A stretch of DNA of 64,000 nucleotides from assembly GCF_013410105.1 (NCBI RefSeq), contig NZ_JACCCJ010000001.1:248001-312000 (forward strand), given 5' to 3'. Position 1 is the first letter of the stretch; every line of letters starts with the position of its first letter. The notes beneath the pieces are model-generated. The model was not told the origin of the DNA. It saw only the letters and a list, made by a program, of their open reading frames with translations, and ran no database searches. The stretch is from Sphingopyxis sp. JAI108 (lineage in GTDB: Bacteria; Pseudomonadota; Alphaproteobacteria; Sphingomonadales; Sphingomonadaceae). The position numbers were made by a program, and so were the translations under genes. This document shows, one piece after another, positions 9,737 to 18,258 of this stretch.

Positions 9737-10114
9737 GCCCGTTCCGCTCCCTCTCAGTAGCAACAAAGAGAACGTAAGTTCGTTTTTTGAATGTGGCAAG
9801 TCAATTCCACACAGGTCTGTGTTTTAGGGCTAGCGGAACCGCTGGCCGCGGAACTCGCGCCCTGCGGGCCGCCCGCCGCGATGCGCTGACCCCGGAAATG
9901 CAAGTGCTGCTGCGTTCGATGTCGGAACTATGAACCCGGGCATCGTTCTCGGTCCGCGTCAAAAGCAGCGCCGATCGGCGCTCGACCTGGCAGGATTCGC
10001 GTGGGCAGTTTGTCGCAGTCGCTACCGGAAGTGCACCCGATAACATGGGCCGCCGGCAGAAATGGGCGCGGCGCGACGCTCCTGGGCATCCTGACCCAGT
10101 GCTCGCCGATGGAA
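9737..10114. other. intergenic region between the S9 operon promoter and tetR
   Basis: This stretch of 378 bases has no gene I can support. Short open frames in it are Arg- and Pro-rich and have no ribosome site. It holds the 12-bp candidate operator at 9772-9783 and must contain the promoter of the S9 peptidase operon. The right half is the downstream region of the tetR gene. Confidence 0.6.
9772..9783 (-). promoter_or_regulatory. candidate TetR operator, copy 1
   Basis: On the minus strand this reads ACGAACTTACGT. The only close relative I found is ACGAACCTACGT at 10850-10861. Both copies are preceded by AAAAA on the same side, and both have the dyad form ACGnAnnTnCGT. This copy is 36 bases upstream of the GTG chosen for the S9 peptidase. 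The adjacent tetR gene is the obvious candidate to bind it. Confidence 0.5.
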
Positions 10115-10723
10115 CTAAGGGTTGCTTGCTTTATATCCCGCAACGATGGCAAGGCCGGCGAGCAAATCGGCCAGGAGAGCGCTCTCATCGCGATCGGAAC
10201 GAAGCATCAGGACATGCGCGGACCCATGGTAAAGCCGCGCGTGAAGCTGGACGGTACGCTCCAAGCCCAGTGGCAGGTCTATCTCGCCTTTCGCTCGGAT
10301 CTTTTCGAGGCTCTCGCGCATGCCTCCAAAATGCTTGGCATTCACTTCCGCGAGGTCCGGAACTTCGCCTTCGTATAGGGCCAGTTCGCCCACGAACTGA
10401 AAGCTCAGGCGCAGGCGCTTCCTCGCACGCGAACCCGCCTCGGCGAGCTCTTTCCATGCCCTTGCGAATGCATTGCTATACTCGTGCCAGCTGGACGAGG
10501 GCTCCCAACCAACGATCGACCCTAGATCGTCTTCGCAAGCGGCAAAAATGGCCTGCTGCCTGTCCGAGAAATGGGTATAGAAAGCACCGATACTTACCCC
10601 CGCCTTGGCGCAAATGTCGCGAATCGACGTATCGGCCACGCCCTTGTCGATCAGGCATTCAAATGCCGCTCGCGCGATCAGATCTCTCTGACCGGCCATA
10701 TAGGCGGCATCGCGCTTCGGCAT
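10115..10723 (-). CDS. TetR/AcrR family regulator (TetR1)
   Basis: 202 residues from the ATG at 10723, chosen because AGGGAG lies six bases upstream; the open frame continues to 10789. The N-terminal helix-turn-helix is canonical: DLIARAAFECLIDKG, then TSIRDICAKAGVSIGAFYTHF with the Tyr-Thr-His-Phe end of the recognition helix. The rest is an all-helical ligand pocket with no recognised subfamily. It is divergent from the TonB receptor, and the shared 12-bp motif suggests that it controls both that receptor operon and the S9 peptidase operon on its other side. The inducer would be expected to be a substrate or product of these genes. Confidence 0.92.
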   Translation of the reverse strand: MPKRDAAYMAGQRDLIARAAFECLIDKGVADTSIRDICAKAGVSIGAFYTHFSDRQQAIFAACEDDLGSIVGWEPSSSWHEYSNAFARAWKELAEAGSRARKRLRLSFQFVGELALYEGEVPDLAEVNAKHFGGMRESLEKIRAKGEIDLPLGLERTVQLHARLYHGSAHVLMLRSDRDESALLADLLAGLAIVAGYKASNP

Positions 10724-10849
10724 GCCCTTCTCCCTGAGCGACTGCAAAAGGAGCTTATGCAACGAGTTGGGCGCTCGGGTCGATACCAAAAAGCCATGAT
10801 TTCACCAAAAATACAGATGTGTGTGAAAGTCGCTTGCCAAAGATAAAAA

Positions 10850-10861
10850 ACGAACCTACGT
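10850..10861 (+). promoter_or_regulatory. candidate TetR operator, copy 2
   Basis: ACGAACCTACGT preceded by AAAAA, an 11-of-12 match to the motif at 9772-9783. It lies 65 bases before the TonB receptor ATG and 126 bases before the divergent tetR start, a place from which both promoters could be repressed. A second sequence, AAAAATACAGATGTGTGTG, starts at 10807 and resembles the motif seen before soxB. Confidence 0.5.
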
Positions 10862-10926
10862 TTTGTGAAACTTTAAGGACAGTTTGGCTCATCGGGTTCT
10901 AAATCTTCGACACAAGGGGGTTGAAA

Positions 10927-13257
10927 ATGACCATAAGGACGCTCACTACCACTCTGGCCTGCGGAGCGTGCCTCCTGGCATTTGCTACCCCCGCTCAAGC
11001 TCGAGACGCCGGCGGCGGGTCGGAAGCCGCCCTCGACGCCCAGCTTGGCGCCGACGCGGCCGAAGCAGGCGATGCGCAAGGCGCGACTGCTCAGGACGGC
11101 GGAACGCCCCAGGCGGGCGAAGATGATCCGCAATTGCTAGCGGCCGATAGCGGGAGCGCCGATATTGTCGTGACAGCGAGCAAGCGCACGCAGAAGCTGC
11201 GTGACGTGCCATCGGCGATTACGGTGCTGAGCAGCGACTTCCTGGAGCAGCAAGGTGCGAACACGATCCGCGATTACGCGACGCTGACACCGGGCTTGCT
11301 CGTCCGCGATCAGGGCAATCCAGGGGTCGGCACCGTGATCATTCGCGGCCTGTCGACGGGCTCGGGTTCGCAATCCGCGACATCGGTGGTCTATTTTGAC
11401 GAGATCCCGTTCGGCAGCAATTCCTATGTTGCGCCGCAGCCGGAACTGGCAGACATCGAAAGTATCGAGGTGCTGAAGGGGCCGCAGGGTACGCTGTACG
11501 GTGCATCCAATCTGGGCGGCGTCGTGCGGATCATCTCGAAGAAGGCCGATGCCTCCCGCTTCTCCGGCAATGCCCGAGTCGAGGCGACGGCCATCGATGG
11601 CGGCGGCAGCGGCTATATGGCGCGAGCCACGCTCAACATTCCCATCGTTGTCGATCGACTTGCGGCGCGCGTATCCGGTTTCTACCGCAAGGTTCCCGGT
11701 TTCACCGACAATGTCGGTACAAATAATAAGAACGTAAATGACGGGGAAAGCGTGGGCGCCCGCATCGCGCTGCGCTGGACGCCTACCGACAATCTCTCGG
11801 TCGACGTGACCGGGCAGATCCAGCGGATCAGCGCTGACGGCTATGCCTATCAGGCGAATGCCAATGGCACGATCGATCCCATCTATGGCCCCCGGCAGTA
11901 TAACATGTTCTTCGACGCCGGGTCCGAGGTGAAATACAAGACGGTCGCGGTGACCATAGATTACGACCTGGGGATCGGAACGCTGACCGCGACCGGCAGC
12001 TACAACCAAAGCCTGAGCTACTTTGATCGCGACACAAACGGACCGTTTGCAAGCCTGTTGCCCTTGTTCAACTACCCCGCCGGAACCGGACTGGCACTTC
12101 CGACCCACATCGATATCGGAAAAACGACCGGCGAGGTGCGTTTTGTATCCAACCGGCTCGGCCGGATCGAATTTCTGGCCGGCGCATTTGCAACGCGCGA
12201 AGACAAGGACGGCACCGTCCGCGTCAATGCCTATGACGCGGCGACCATGACGCCGGTGGCCGGCGACGCCTTCCTGTTGCTGAGATCGGACGTCGTCGGA
12301 AAGTACGACGAGGTCGCGGCTTTCGGCAACGCCACCTTCTACTTTACCGACGACTTGGACGTGACGGGCGGCCTGCGCTATTCGCACATCGAAAACTACA
12401 ATGCGTCGATATCCGGCGGATTGCTCTATGGCGCTCCCTCGCTTCCGCCGAGGGTGACCGATCATACTGACAATGTCGTGACTTATCTCGCGACGCTTCG
12501 GTGGCGGCCGACAAGCAGGATCAGCGCATTCATTCGTGCCGCCAGCGGCTTTCGTCCCGGGATCGCTCAGAACAATCCCAATCCGCCGCCGGACGCCCAG
12601 ACGAGCATCCGCCCCGACACGGTATGGAATTACGAAGCGGGCCTCAAAGGCAGCGCATTCGGCGGCAAGCTGAATTTCGATGCGTCGATCTACCATATCG
12701 ACTGGAAGGATGTGCAACTCACCGGCGTGTACAACGGGCTGGTCCTGGGTGCTAACGCTGGCAAAGCCGAAGTCGACGGGGCGGAGGCGAGCGTGTCGTT
12801 GTTGCCAACCGAAAACCTGACCTTGCGAGGCAGCGTCGGCTACGCCGACGCGCGGATTACGCGGATCAGCCCGCAGGCAACCGCTTCGGTCGGTGCAAGG
12901 GCGGGCGACCCGCTGCCTCTCAATCCGAAATGGACCGCCTCGCTCGTCGCAGATCAGCGTGTTCCGCTGGCAGCAGACCTCGAAGCCGAATTCGGTGCTA
13001 CGCTTCGGTATGAATCGAAGAAGTTCACCGCCTATCCGGGGTCCCGTCCAGACGTCAATGTGCGCCTGCCGTCGATCACAACCGTTGATCTGAGGGCCGG
13101 TCTCCGGCACGGCAACTTTCATCTGCAGTTTCGCGCCGAGAACATCTTCGATCGCAATGGCGTGATCAACTCGCTGACTACCGGTGCGACCTTGCCGTCG
13201 AATGCGACCATAATCAGGCCGCGCACCTTCATACTCGCGGCGAGTGCGGAATTTTGA
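10927..13257 (+). CDS. TonB-dependent outer-membrane receptor (first copy)
   Basis: 776 residues from the ATG at 10927 with AGGGGG nine bases upstream; a TTG two codons earlier is possible. The signal peptide is clear (LTTTLACGACLLAFATPAQA). A linker of about 50 residues follows, then the plug domain starting DIVVTASKRTQKLRDVPSAI with VEVLKGPQGTLYGAS-like sequence. The beta-barrel ends in ILAASAEF with the usual terminal aromatic. It is a Sphingomonadales-type FecA/Oar-like receptor without an N-terminal signalling domain. It heads a plus-strand operon with a D-amino-acid dehydrogenase and RidA, so a peptide or amino-acid conjugate is a reasonable ligand guess. Confidence 0.93.
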   Translation: MTIRTLTTTLACGACLLAFATPAQARDAGGGSEAALDAQLGADAAEAGDAQGATAQDGGTPQAGEDDPQLLAADSGSADIVVTASKRTQKLRDVPSAITVLSSDFLEQQGANTIRDYATLTPGLLVRDQGNPGVGTVIIRGLSTGSGSQSATSVVYFDEIPFGSNSYVAPQPELADIESIEVLKGPQGTLYGASNLGGVVRIISKKADASRFSGNARVEATAIDGGGSGYMARATLNIPIVVDRLAARVSGFYRKVPGFTDNVGTNNKNVNDGESVGARIALRWTPTDNLSVDVTGQIQRISADGYAYQANANGTIDPIYGPRQYNMFFDAGSEVKYKTVAVTIDYDLGIGTLTATGSYNQSLSYFDRDTNGPFASLLPLFNYPAGTGLALPTHIDIGKTTGEVRFVSNRLGRIEFLAGAFATREDKDGTVRVNAYDAATMTPVAGDAFLLLRSDVVGKYDEVAAFGNATFYFTDDLDVTGGLRYSHIENYNASISGGLLYGAPSLPPRVTDHTDNVVTYLATLRWRPTSRISAFIRAASGFRPGIAQNNPNPPPDAQTSIRPDTVWNYEAGLKGSAFGGKLNFDASIYHIDWKDVQLTGVYNGLVLGANAGKAEVDGAEASVSLLPTENLTLRGSVGYADARITRISPQATASVGARAGDPLPLNPKWTASLVADQRVPLAADLEAEFGATLRYESKKFTAYPGSRPDVNVRLPSITTVDLRAGLRHGNFHLQFRAENIFDRNGVINSLTTGATLPSNATIIRPRTFILAASAEF

Positions 13258-13264
13258 TCCCGGG

Positions 13265-13335
13265 GCAGGCAGGTCGATCGCGTTCAATCGGGTCCGGCGC
13301 TCGCCGACGGAGCCATAAGCGCGACGCCTGCCTGC
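13265..13335 (+). terminator. possible stem-loop after the TonB receptor gene
   Basis: GCAGGCAGG at 13265-13273 pairs with CCTGCCTGC at 13327-13335. Inside this, CGGCG and CGCCG at 13295-13306 form a second short stem. The outer stem is followed by ACTTTGATCGTTTTG. It may end or attenuate transcription before the dehydrogenase gene, but the long loop makes this weak. Confidence 0.3.
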
Positions 13336-13544
13336 ACTTTGATCGTTTTGTTGGCGGTGAATGGGCTGGCGCTTCGTCCGCGCCGTTCAAGCACTGCTCG
13401 CCATCGCGACCCACCCGGATTGCGATACCGGTTCCAACATGGCGTGCTGGCCAATTCGACTGAGCCGGTCTCGGCCCCACCCCCCAGTTTAATGGCGGCC
13501 CAGATGATAAACCCAACACGAACCAACGGCACCCTGTCTCCGCA

Positions 13545-14834
13545 ATGAAAGCCCTTTCCGAACCAAGTCAGGCAAGCGACGTTATCATTGTCGGCGCTGG
13601 AATAGTGGGACTGACGCTGGCTGTACGCCTGCAGCTTGAGGGCAAGCGCGTCTGCCTGGTTGACGCGGTCGGGCCGGCAAGCGGGGCGTCATACGGAAAT
13701 GCCGGGTTTCTCAGTCGAGGAAGCATATTTCCTCCCGTGTCGCGAAGCGACTTGTGGCGACTCCCGAAATACCTCCTGGACCCAGCCAGCCCGCTTACAA
13801 TCCGCCCGGCCTATTTGCCGGACCTCGTACCATGGGGGTTGCGGCTGATTGCGGCGACACGCCCGAAGCGAATGGAACAAATTATCGCAGCCTTGGCGAG
13901 CTTGAGCCGCGATGCGATTTCCAGTTACGCGCCTCTTCTGTCCGCCGCGGCAGCCGATGATCTGGTCGACGTTCGCGGGAGCCTCGTCGTCTGCAGGACG
14001 GCGGTCACGCTCGACCAGAAGTCTCGAGCGATCCCCAGCTGGCGTGAGAATGGGATCGAGGCATTCCGTATCGATCGAGCGGAGGCACGCGAACTCGAAC
14101 CCGCGTTGAGCGATGAGATCGCCGGTGCCATTTACCTGCCCGACAATGGTCGCTGCATCAGCCCTGGGGCGCTCGGGCTTCGCTTCGCGGCCTATCTCGT
14201 AGCCAATGGTGGCCGACTGGTGATTGCCAGGGCCAACAAGGTCGCCCCGAGCAATGGCTCGTGGCGGGTTCAGACATCGAGCGGAGACTTCGAAGCGCCC
14301 CAGGTCGTGGTCGCCGCCGGACGTTGGTCCGATGAGCTTCTCACACCTTTTGGCATGACAATTCCCCTGGCGTCGGAGCGGGGATATCATCTGATGCTTC
14401 CCGAGGCGGGTGTCGAGCTTTCGCGACCCTGCGTGATGGCGGAGCCATTTTTCGCTGCGACGCCGATGATCGACGGTCTGCGGCTCGCCGGCACCGTTGA
14501 GTTCGCCCATGCGGACGCCCCGATGAACCCGAAGCGGGCTGATAATCTGTTCCAACTCGCTCGAAGATATCTGCCGGGATTGAGCCGCGAGGGAGCCACC
14601 CGCTGGATGGGGGTCAGGCCGTCCTTTCCGGACGCCCTTCCTGCGATCGGAGAAGTTCGGGGCAGGACGGGCCTTTTCTATTCCTTCGGCCATCAGCACG
14701 TCGGACTGACATTCGCGGCGAGTTCGGCCAAGCTTCTCGCCGACCTCATGCTCAATCGCCGGCCAGGCATCGACCCTGCTCCATTCAGCCTCGAGCGTTT
14801 CTCTCGGGGCCCACAATTCGAGGACATAATATGA
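13545..14834 (+). CDS. DadA-like D-amino-acid dehydrogenase (FAD-dependent)
   Basis: A 429-residue DAO-fold flavoprotein. The N-terminal dinucleotide motif is VIIVGAGIVGLTLAVRL near residue 13, followed by the acidic strand end LVDAVGPASGASYGNAGFLS. The SYGNAG segment is typical of DadA-type dehydrogenases that oxidise D-amino acids to imino acids and pass electrons to the respiratory chain. Near the C-terminus, FYSFGHQHVGLTFAASSAKLLADL is the second FAD-contact block. It should sit on the cytoplasmic face of the inner membrane. The stop overlaps the RidA start as ATGA, a logical pairing because RidA hydrolyses the imine product. The exact substrate (D-Ala, D-Glu, a proline analogue) is open. 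Confidence 0.88.
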   Translation: MKALSEPSQASDVIIVGAGIVGLTLAVRLQLEGKRVCLVDAVGPASGASYGNAGFLSRGSIFPPVSRSDLWRLPKYLLDPASPLTIRPAYLPDLVPWGLRLIAATRPKRMEQIIAALASLSRDAISSYAPLLSAAAADDLVDVRGSLVVCRTAVTLDQKSRAIPSWRENGIEAFRIDRAEARELEPALSDEIAGAIYLPDNGRCISPGALGLRFAAYLVANGGRLVIARANKVAPSNGSWRVQTSSGDFEAPQVVVAAGRWSDELLTPFGMTIPLASERGYHLMLPEAGVELSRPCVMAEPFFAATPMIDGLRLAGTVEFAHADAPMNPKRADNLFQLARRYLPGLSREGATRWMGVRPSFPDALPAIGEVRGRTGLFYSFGHQHVGLTFAASSAKLLADLMLNRRPGIDPAPFSLERFSRGPQFEDII

Positions 14835-15205
14835 CTGATATCCAGCGTTTCCCATCTCCCCTGCGCGCGCCCCTTTCGAAAGCGGTCGTCGTCGGCGGTT
14901 TCCTGTTTCTGTCGGGTCAGACGCCGAAAAACGCCGACCTGACACCACTCAGGGGGAGCATCCAGGATCAGACGCGCAATGTGATCGAGGCCATCCGGGC
15001 CAGCCTTTCCGAGTTCGGCGTCGGTCTCGAAGCGGTGGTGCGATGCACCTGCTGGCTTTCCGACATCGGACTGATGGCGGAATTCAACGGCGTTTACGAA
15101 GAATATTTCGGTAACGCCTTGCCGGTTCGCAGCACGGTCGAGGCCCGCCTGTCGAACGATGTCGACGTGGAGATCGAGGTGACCTGCTGGACCGGGCAGG
15201 CTTAG
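14831..15205 (+). CDS. RidA family imine/enamine deaminase
   Basis: 124 residues, the usual RidA (YjgF/YER057c/UK114) length. The core has VVVGGFLFLSGQTP at the N-terminus, a central helix QTRNVIEAIRASL, the arginine in LPVRSTVEA that binds the carboxylate, and a C-terminal VDVEIEVTCW strand with the conserved glutamate. RidA enzymes hydrolyse reactive 2-imino or 2-enamino acids to keto acids and ammonia. The ATGA overlap with the D-amino-acid dehydrogenase suggests that it handles that enzyme's imine product. It is the last plus-strand gene before the convergent folD. Confidence 0.9.
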   Translation: MTDIQRFPSPLRAPLSKAVVVGGFLFLSGQTPKNADLTPLRGSIQDQTRNVIEAIRASLSEFGVGLEAVVRCTCWLSDIGLMAEFNGVYEEYFGNALPVRSTVEARLSNDVDVEIEVTCWTGQA

Positions 15206-15263
15206 CAAGGACATGCAAGGTCAGCAAATGGCGGCCCTCCTTGCAGTCGGCCAATGACGGCGC

Positions 15264-16193
15264 CTAGGCAGGATCGCTGGATCGGGCGCTGCGAAAGCGC
15301 GCTGACCCTTGCAGCGCGGTTTGCGCAATTGCGGCGCGCAGGGTGTTTTCAAGCAGGCAGGCAATCGTCATGGGGCCTACCCCGCCGGGTACCGGCGTGA
15401 TCGCCGAGGCACGCATCCGGGCTTCTTCGAAACATACGTCGCCCACGATTCGCGCGCCTTGGCCTGCTTCGCCGGGCACGCGGTTGATGCCGACATCGAT
15501 CACGACGCTTCCAGGCTTGATCCACGAGCCCCTGATAAGTCCGGGTGCGCCGGCGGCGCTCACCAGAATGTCGGCGCGTGCGATCAGGTCGGGAAGATTG
15601 CGGGTATGGATATGCGCGATCGAAACGGTGCAGCGCGCTTGGAGGAGCAGCTGCGCCATCGGCCGGCCGACGATGTTCGAGCAACCGACGACGACGGCCG
15701 CGAGGCCCTCGAGCGATGCGATTTCATCGGCCAGCAGCATCATGCAACCCATCGGCGTACAGGGGACGATCCGGTCACTCGCGGCTTCACTGTCGCTCGC
15801 GAGCATGCCGACGTTCACGGGATGAAAGCCATCGATATCTTTCGCGGGATCGATGGACCGCAGAACAGCCGCCTTGTCGATGTGGGGCGGCAGAGGAAGC
15901 TGCACCAGGATGCCGTGGACTGCTTCGTCGCGATTGAGCGTTTCGATCAGGGCGAGCAACCTCGCCTGCGAGATATCGGAGCCAAGCTGGTGGCTTTCGG
16001 AATGCATTCCGACGCTCGCGGCTTGCTCGCCCTTGCGGCGCACATAAAGGGCGCTGGCTGGATCGTCGCCCACCAGGATCGCCACCAGCTTCGGCGTGAT
16101 TCCACGCTGGGCGCGCAAATGCTCGACGCCAATCGCGATCTCTTGGCGCAAGCTGGCTGCCCGCTGCTTTCCGTTGATGATGCGCGCTACCAT
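15264..16193 (-). CDS. folD: methylenetetrahydrofolate dehydrogenase/cyclohydrolase
   Basis: 309 residues from the ATG at 16193 (MVARIING); an upstream ATG at 16241 gives 16 residues unlike the family. All FolD landmarks are present: [13 protein letters not shown] with the catalytic lysine, [43 protein letters not shown] for NADP binding, and [11 protein letters not shown] near the C-terminus. It converts 5,10-methylene-THF to 10-formyl-THF in the cytoplasm. Its place beside sarcosine oxidase genes, which make methylene-THF, and purU, which uses formyl-THF, suggests a dedicated catabolic copy and not the housekeeping one. It is divergent from soxB across a shared promoter region. Confidence 0.96.
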   Translation of the reverse strand: MVARIINGKQRAASLRQEIAIGVEHLRAQRGITPKLVAILVGDDPASALYVRRKGEQAASVGMHSESHQLGSDISQARLLALIETLNRDEAVHGILVQLPLPPHIDKAAVLRSIDPAKDIDGFHPVNVGMLASDSEAASDRIVPCTPMGCMMLLADEIASLEGLAAVVVGCSNIVGRPMAQLLLQARCTVSIAHIHTRNLPDLIARADILVSAAGAPGLIRGSWIKPGSVVIDVGINRVPGEAGQGARIVGDVCFEEARMRASAITPVPGGVGPMTIACLLENTLRAAIAQTALQGSARFRSARSSDPA

Positions 16194-16673
16194 GATCCCA
16201 CAACCTCGGTTCGCCGGCATGACGGGCGCGGCGCCGTCCATATATACACTTATGAATTAAATAAAAGATGCCTTGGCGGTGAAAATGGTCGCGGGTCTCG
16301 ACGGGTGCTGCCGCGTGGGCCTAGCCGCCAGGCGCCTGACAATTGCTATTTATACTGGCAGAAATTGACGTTCCTGGGGCCGGCTATGCATGCTCCTGGC
16401 CTGCCGCCGAGAGCTTGCGAAGCCTTAGGTCGGAATGGCCCGTGCAAATCGTCGATGCGGCCGACTGATGCAAATTGCGCACCGCATTGCCTGGCCATTA
16501 CATGTTTGAGCGGCTTTGTGGGAGCCAAGGTTCCGCTTTGATTTCGGTAGTTTATACCGCTTTGGCCGAAACTAAATCCTTATCGATCGCTTGCCATTGT
16601 GGATCGGGATCAAATTCGCTATTGCCTTTAAAAATACATCTGTGCATCTAAAGCGCAAGAGACGAGGTGAAGC
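16194..16673. other. divergent promoter region between folD and soxB
   Basis: 480 bases without a convincing gene. It should contain both promoters. Visible structure is a small dyad CGGTA-GTTTA-TACCG around 16545-16559 and the candidate operator at 16634-16647 close to soxB. I looked for a folate-type or glycine-type riboswitch by eye and could not recognise one. Confidence 0.6.
16634..16647 (+). promoter_or_regulatory. candidate operator before the sox operon
   Basis: ATACATCTGTGCAT, 26 bases before the soxB start codon. It agrees at 11 of 14 positions with the near-perfect palindrome ATGCATCCATGCAT at 26679-26692 upstream of the second tetR gene, and continues into CATCTAA, as does the sequence at 26772-26780. 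Binding by TetR2 to repress the sox operon is the simple reading. Confidence 0.4.
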
Positions 16674-17921
16674 TTGACCAAACGCTATTCCGCGCTGTCG
16701 CTTTTGCGCGAAGGACTGAACGGCCAGCGTGGCTGGGAGCCGGCGTGGCGTGATCCAGCGCCGAAGGCGCGTTATGACGCGGTCGTAATCGGCGGCGGTG
16801 GGCACGGCCTGGCGACCGCTTATTATCTCGCGAAAAACCACGGCTTCACAAAAATCGCGCTCATCGAGCGCGGCTGGATCGGTGGTGGCAACACCGGCCG
16901 CAACACGACGATCATCCGGTCAAACTATTTCTACCCAGAATCGGCCGCCTTCTACGAATTTTCGGTCCAGCTTTATGAAAAGCTGGCCGACGAGCTCAAT
17001 TACAACATCATGTTCTCGCAGCGCGGGATGTGGATGCTCGCGCATGACCGTCACGGCGTCGAAATGGCGCGGCGGTCGGCGAACGCGATGCTGCTTAACG
17101 GCATTGATGCCGAATTTCACGATGCGCCCAGCGTTTATGCCCATATCTCGGGGCTCAATCCGAACCCTCGCTTTCCGATCCTTGGGGGGGTCAATCAGCC
17201 CCGCGGCGGGTCGGCGCGTCACGATGCGGTCGCATGGGGCTATGCGCGCGCGGCATCGGCCCTGGGCGTCGATATTATCCAGAACTGCGAAGTGCAGGGC
17301 TTCCTCATCGAGAGCGGCCGGGTTCGCGGCGTCGAAACCAGTCATGGGCCGATCCGGTCGGACCGGATCGGCATGGCCGTAGCGGGGCATAGTTCGGTGC
17401 TCGGCGCCAAGGCCGGATTGCGGCTTCCTATCAGCTCCTACGCGCTGCAAGCCTTCGTATCGGAACCGGTGAAGCCCTGTCTCGATACCGTCATCCTCTC
17501 GCCCGCGACGGGGACCTATATCAGCCAGTCGGACAAGGGCGAACTCGTTGTCGGCGCCGGGCTCGACCTTTATCTCTCCTATGCGCAGCGCGGCAACCTG
17601 CCTTGGATGGAGCGCGCCGCAGCAGGCGTGATCGATCTATTCCCGCAATTCTCGCGCATGCGCTTCCTGCGCCAATGGGCGGGGATCGTCGACGTCGTTC
17701 ATGACTCGACCCCGATCATTGGCCCGACCCCTATCCGCGGCCTCTATATCAACGGCGGCTGGGGAACCGGCGGCTTCAAGGCGATACCCGCTGGTGGATG
17801 GTGTCTTGCGCATGTGATGGCGACCGGCCGGTCGCACCCGCTGGCGCGTGCCTTCGGGCTCGAGCGCTTCGAAACCGGCGCGATGATCGACGAGGCCTCG
17901 GCCTCCGGCATTGCGCATTAA
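16674..17921 (+). CDS. soxB: heterotetrameric sarcosine oxidase, beta subunit
   Basis: 415 residues from a TTG start with GAGGTG upstream; there is no ATG that keeps the conserved N-terminus RYSALSLLREGLNGQRGW. The dinucleotide motif AVVIGGGGHGLATAYYLA and the following GWIGGGNTGRNTTIIRSNY are diagnostic of SoxB, the subunit that oxidises the N-methyl group. With SoxA, SoxD and SoxG it oxidises sarcosine in the cytoplasm, giving glycine, hydrogen peroxide and methylene-THF. The related N-methylglutamate dehydrogenase (MgdABCD) has the same architecture and cannot be excluded, though none of its partner synthesis genes is visible here. First gene of the operon. Confidence 0.95.
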   Translation: MTKRYSALSLLREGLNGQRGWEPAWRDPAPKARYDAVVIGGGGHGLATAYYLAKNHGFTKIALIERGWIGGGNTGRNTTIIRSNYFYPESAAFYEFSVQLYEKLADELNYNIMFSQRGMWMLAHDRHGVEMARRSANAMLLNGIDAEFHDAPSVYAHISGLNPNPRFPILGGVNQPRGGSARHDAVAWGYARAASALGVDIIQNCEVQGFLIESGRVRGVETSHGPIRSDRIGMAVAGHSSVLGAKAGLRLPISSYALQAFVSEPVKPCLDTVILSPATGTYISQSDKGELVVGAGLDLYLSYAQRGNLPWMERAAAGVIDLFPQFSRMRFLRQWAGIVDVVHDSTPIIGPTPIRGLYINGGWGTGGFKAIPAGGWCLAHVMATGRSHPLARAFGLERFETGAMIDEASASGIAH

Positions 17922-17934
17922 GGGGATACCGATC

Positions 17935-18258
17935 ATGTTGCTCATCGAATGCCCCCACTGCGGCCCGTGCGCGGAGATCGAGTTTCGTTGCGGCGGCGAG
18001 GGCCATATCCAGCGTCCCGGGCCGCATGACAGGGTGTCGGATACGGCATGGGCGGATTATCTCTTCTACCGCGAAAACCCTAAGGGCGAGCACCGTGAGC
18101 GCTGGTTCCACGCGGCCGGTTGCCGTCGCTGGTTCAACGTCGCACGCGATACGGTGACCCACCGGATCCGCGCGGTCTACGCGATGGCCGATAGCTGCCC
18201 GCCTGACGATGCTCTCGCCGTACAAGTGTCGGCGACCGGAAAGGCGGGCGCGGCATGA
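17935..18258 (+). CDS. soxD: sarcosine oxidase, delta subunit
   Basis: 107 residues from the ATG at 17935, preceded by AAGGGGA; the open frame begins eight codons earlier but has no ribosome site. The zinc-binding pattern of the delta subunit is clear: IECPHCGP at residues 4-11, then WADYLFYRENPKG, HAAGCRRWFNVARDT with the last cysteine. The subunit is structural, binding zinc in the SoxBDAG complex. It sits 13 bases after soxB and overlaps soxA by an ATGA. Confidence 0.95.
   Translation: MLLIECPHCGPCAEIEFRCGGEGHIQRPGPHDRVSDTAWADYLFYRENPKGEHRERWFHAAGCRRWFNVARDTVTHRIRAVYAMADSCPPDDALAVQVSATGKAGAA

Noticed and set aside
9801..10046. An 81-codon open frame between tetR1 and the S9 gene
   Set aside because: Arg/Ser-rich translation without start signals; the region makes sense as promoter and leader.
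11137..13287. A 716-codon open frame antisense to the first TonB receptor
   Set aside because: It mirrors a GC-rich gene read backwards, is rich in Arg, Asp, Gly and His, has no domain motif, and overlaps a certain gene over its full length.
13689..14948. A 419-codon open frame antisense to the D-amino-acid dehydrogenase
   Set aside because: No recognisable protein features and no ribosome site; opposite strand is clearly coding.
16194..16673. A folate or glycine riboswitch between folD and soxB
   Set aside because: The context invites it, but I could not find the conserved core of any known class by eye. A covariance-model scan would settle it.
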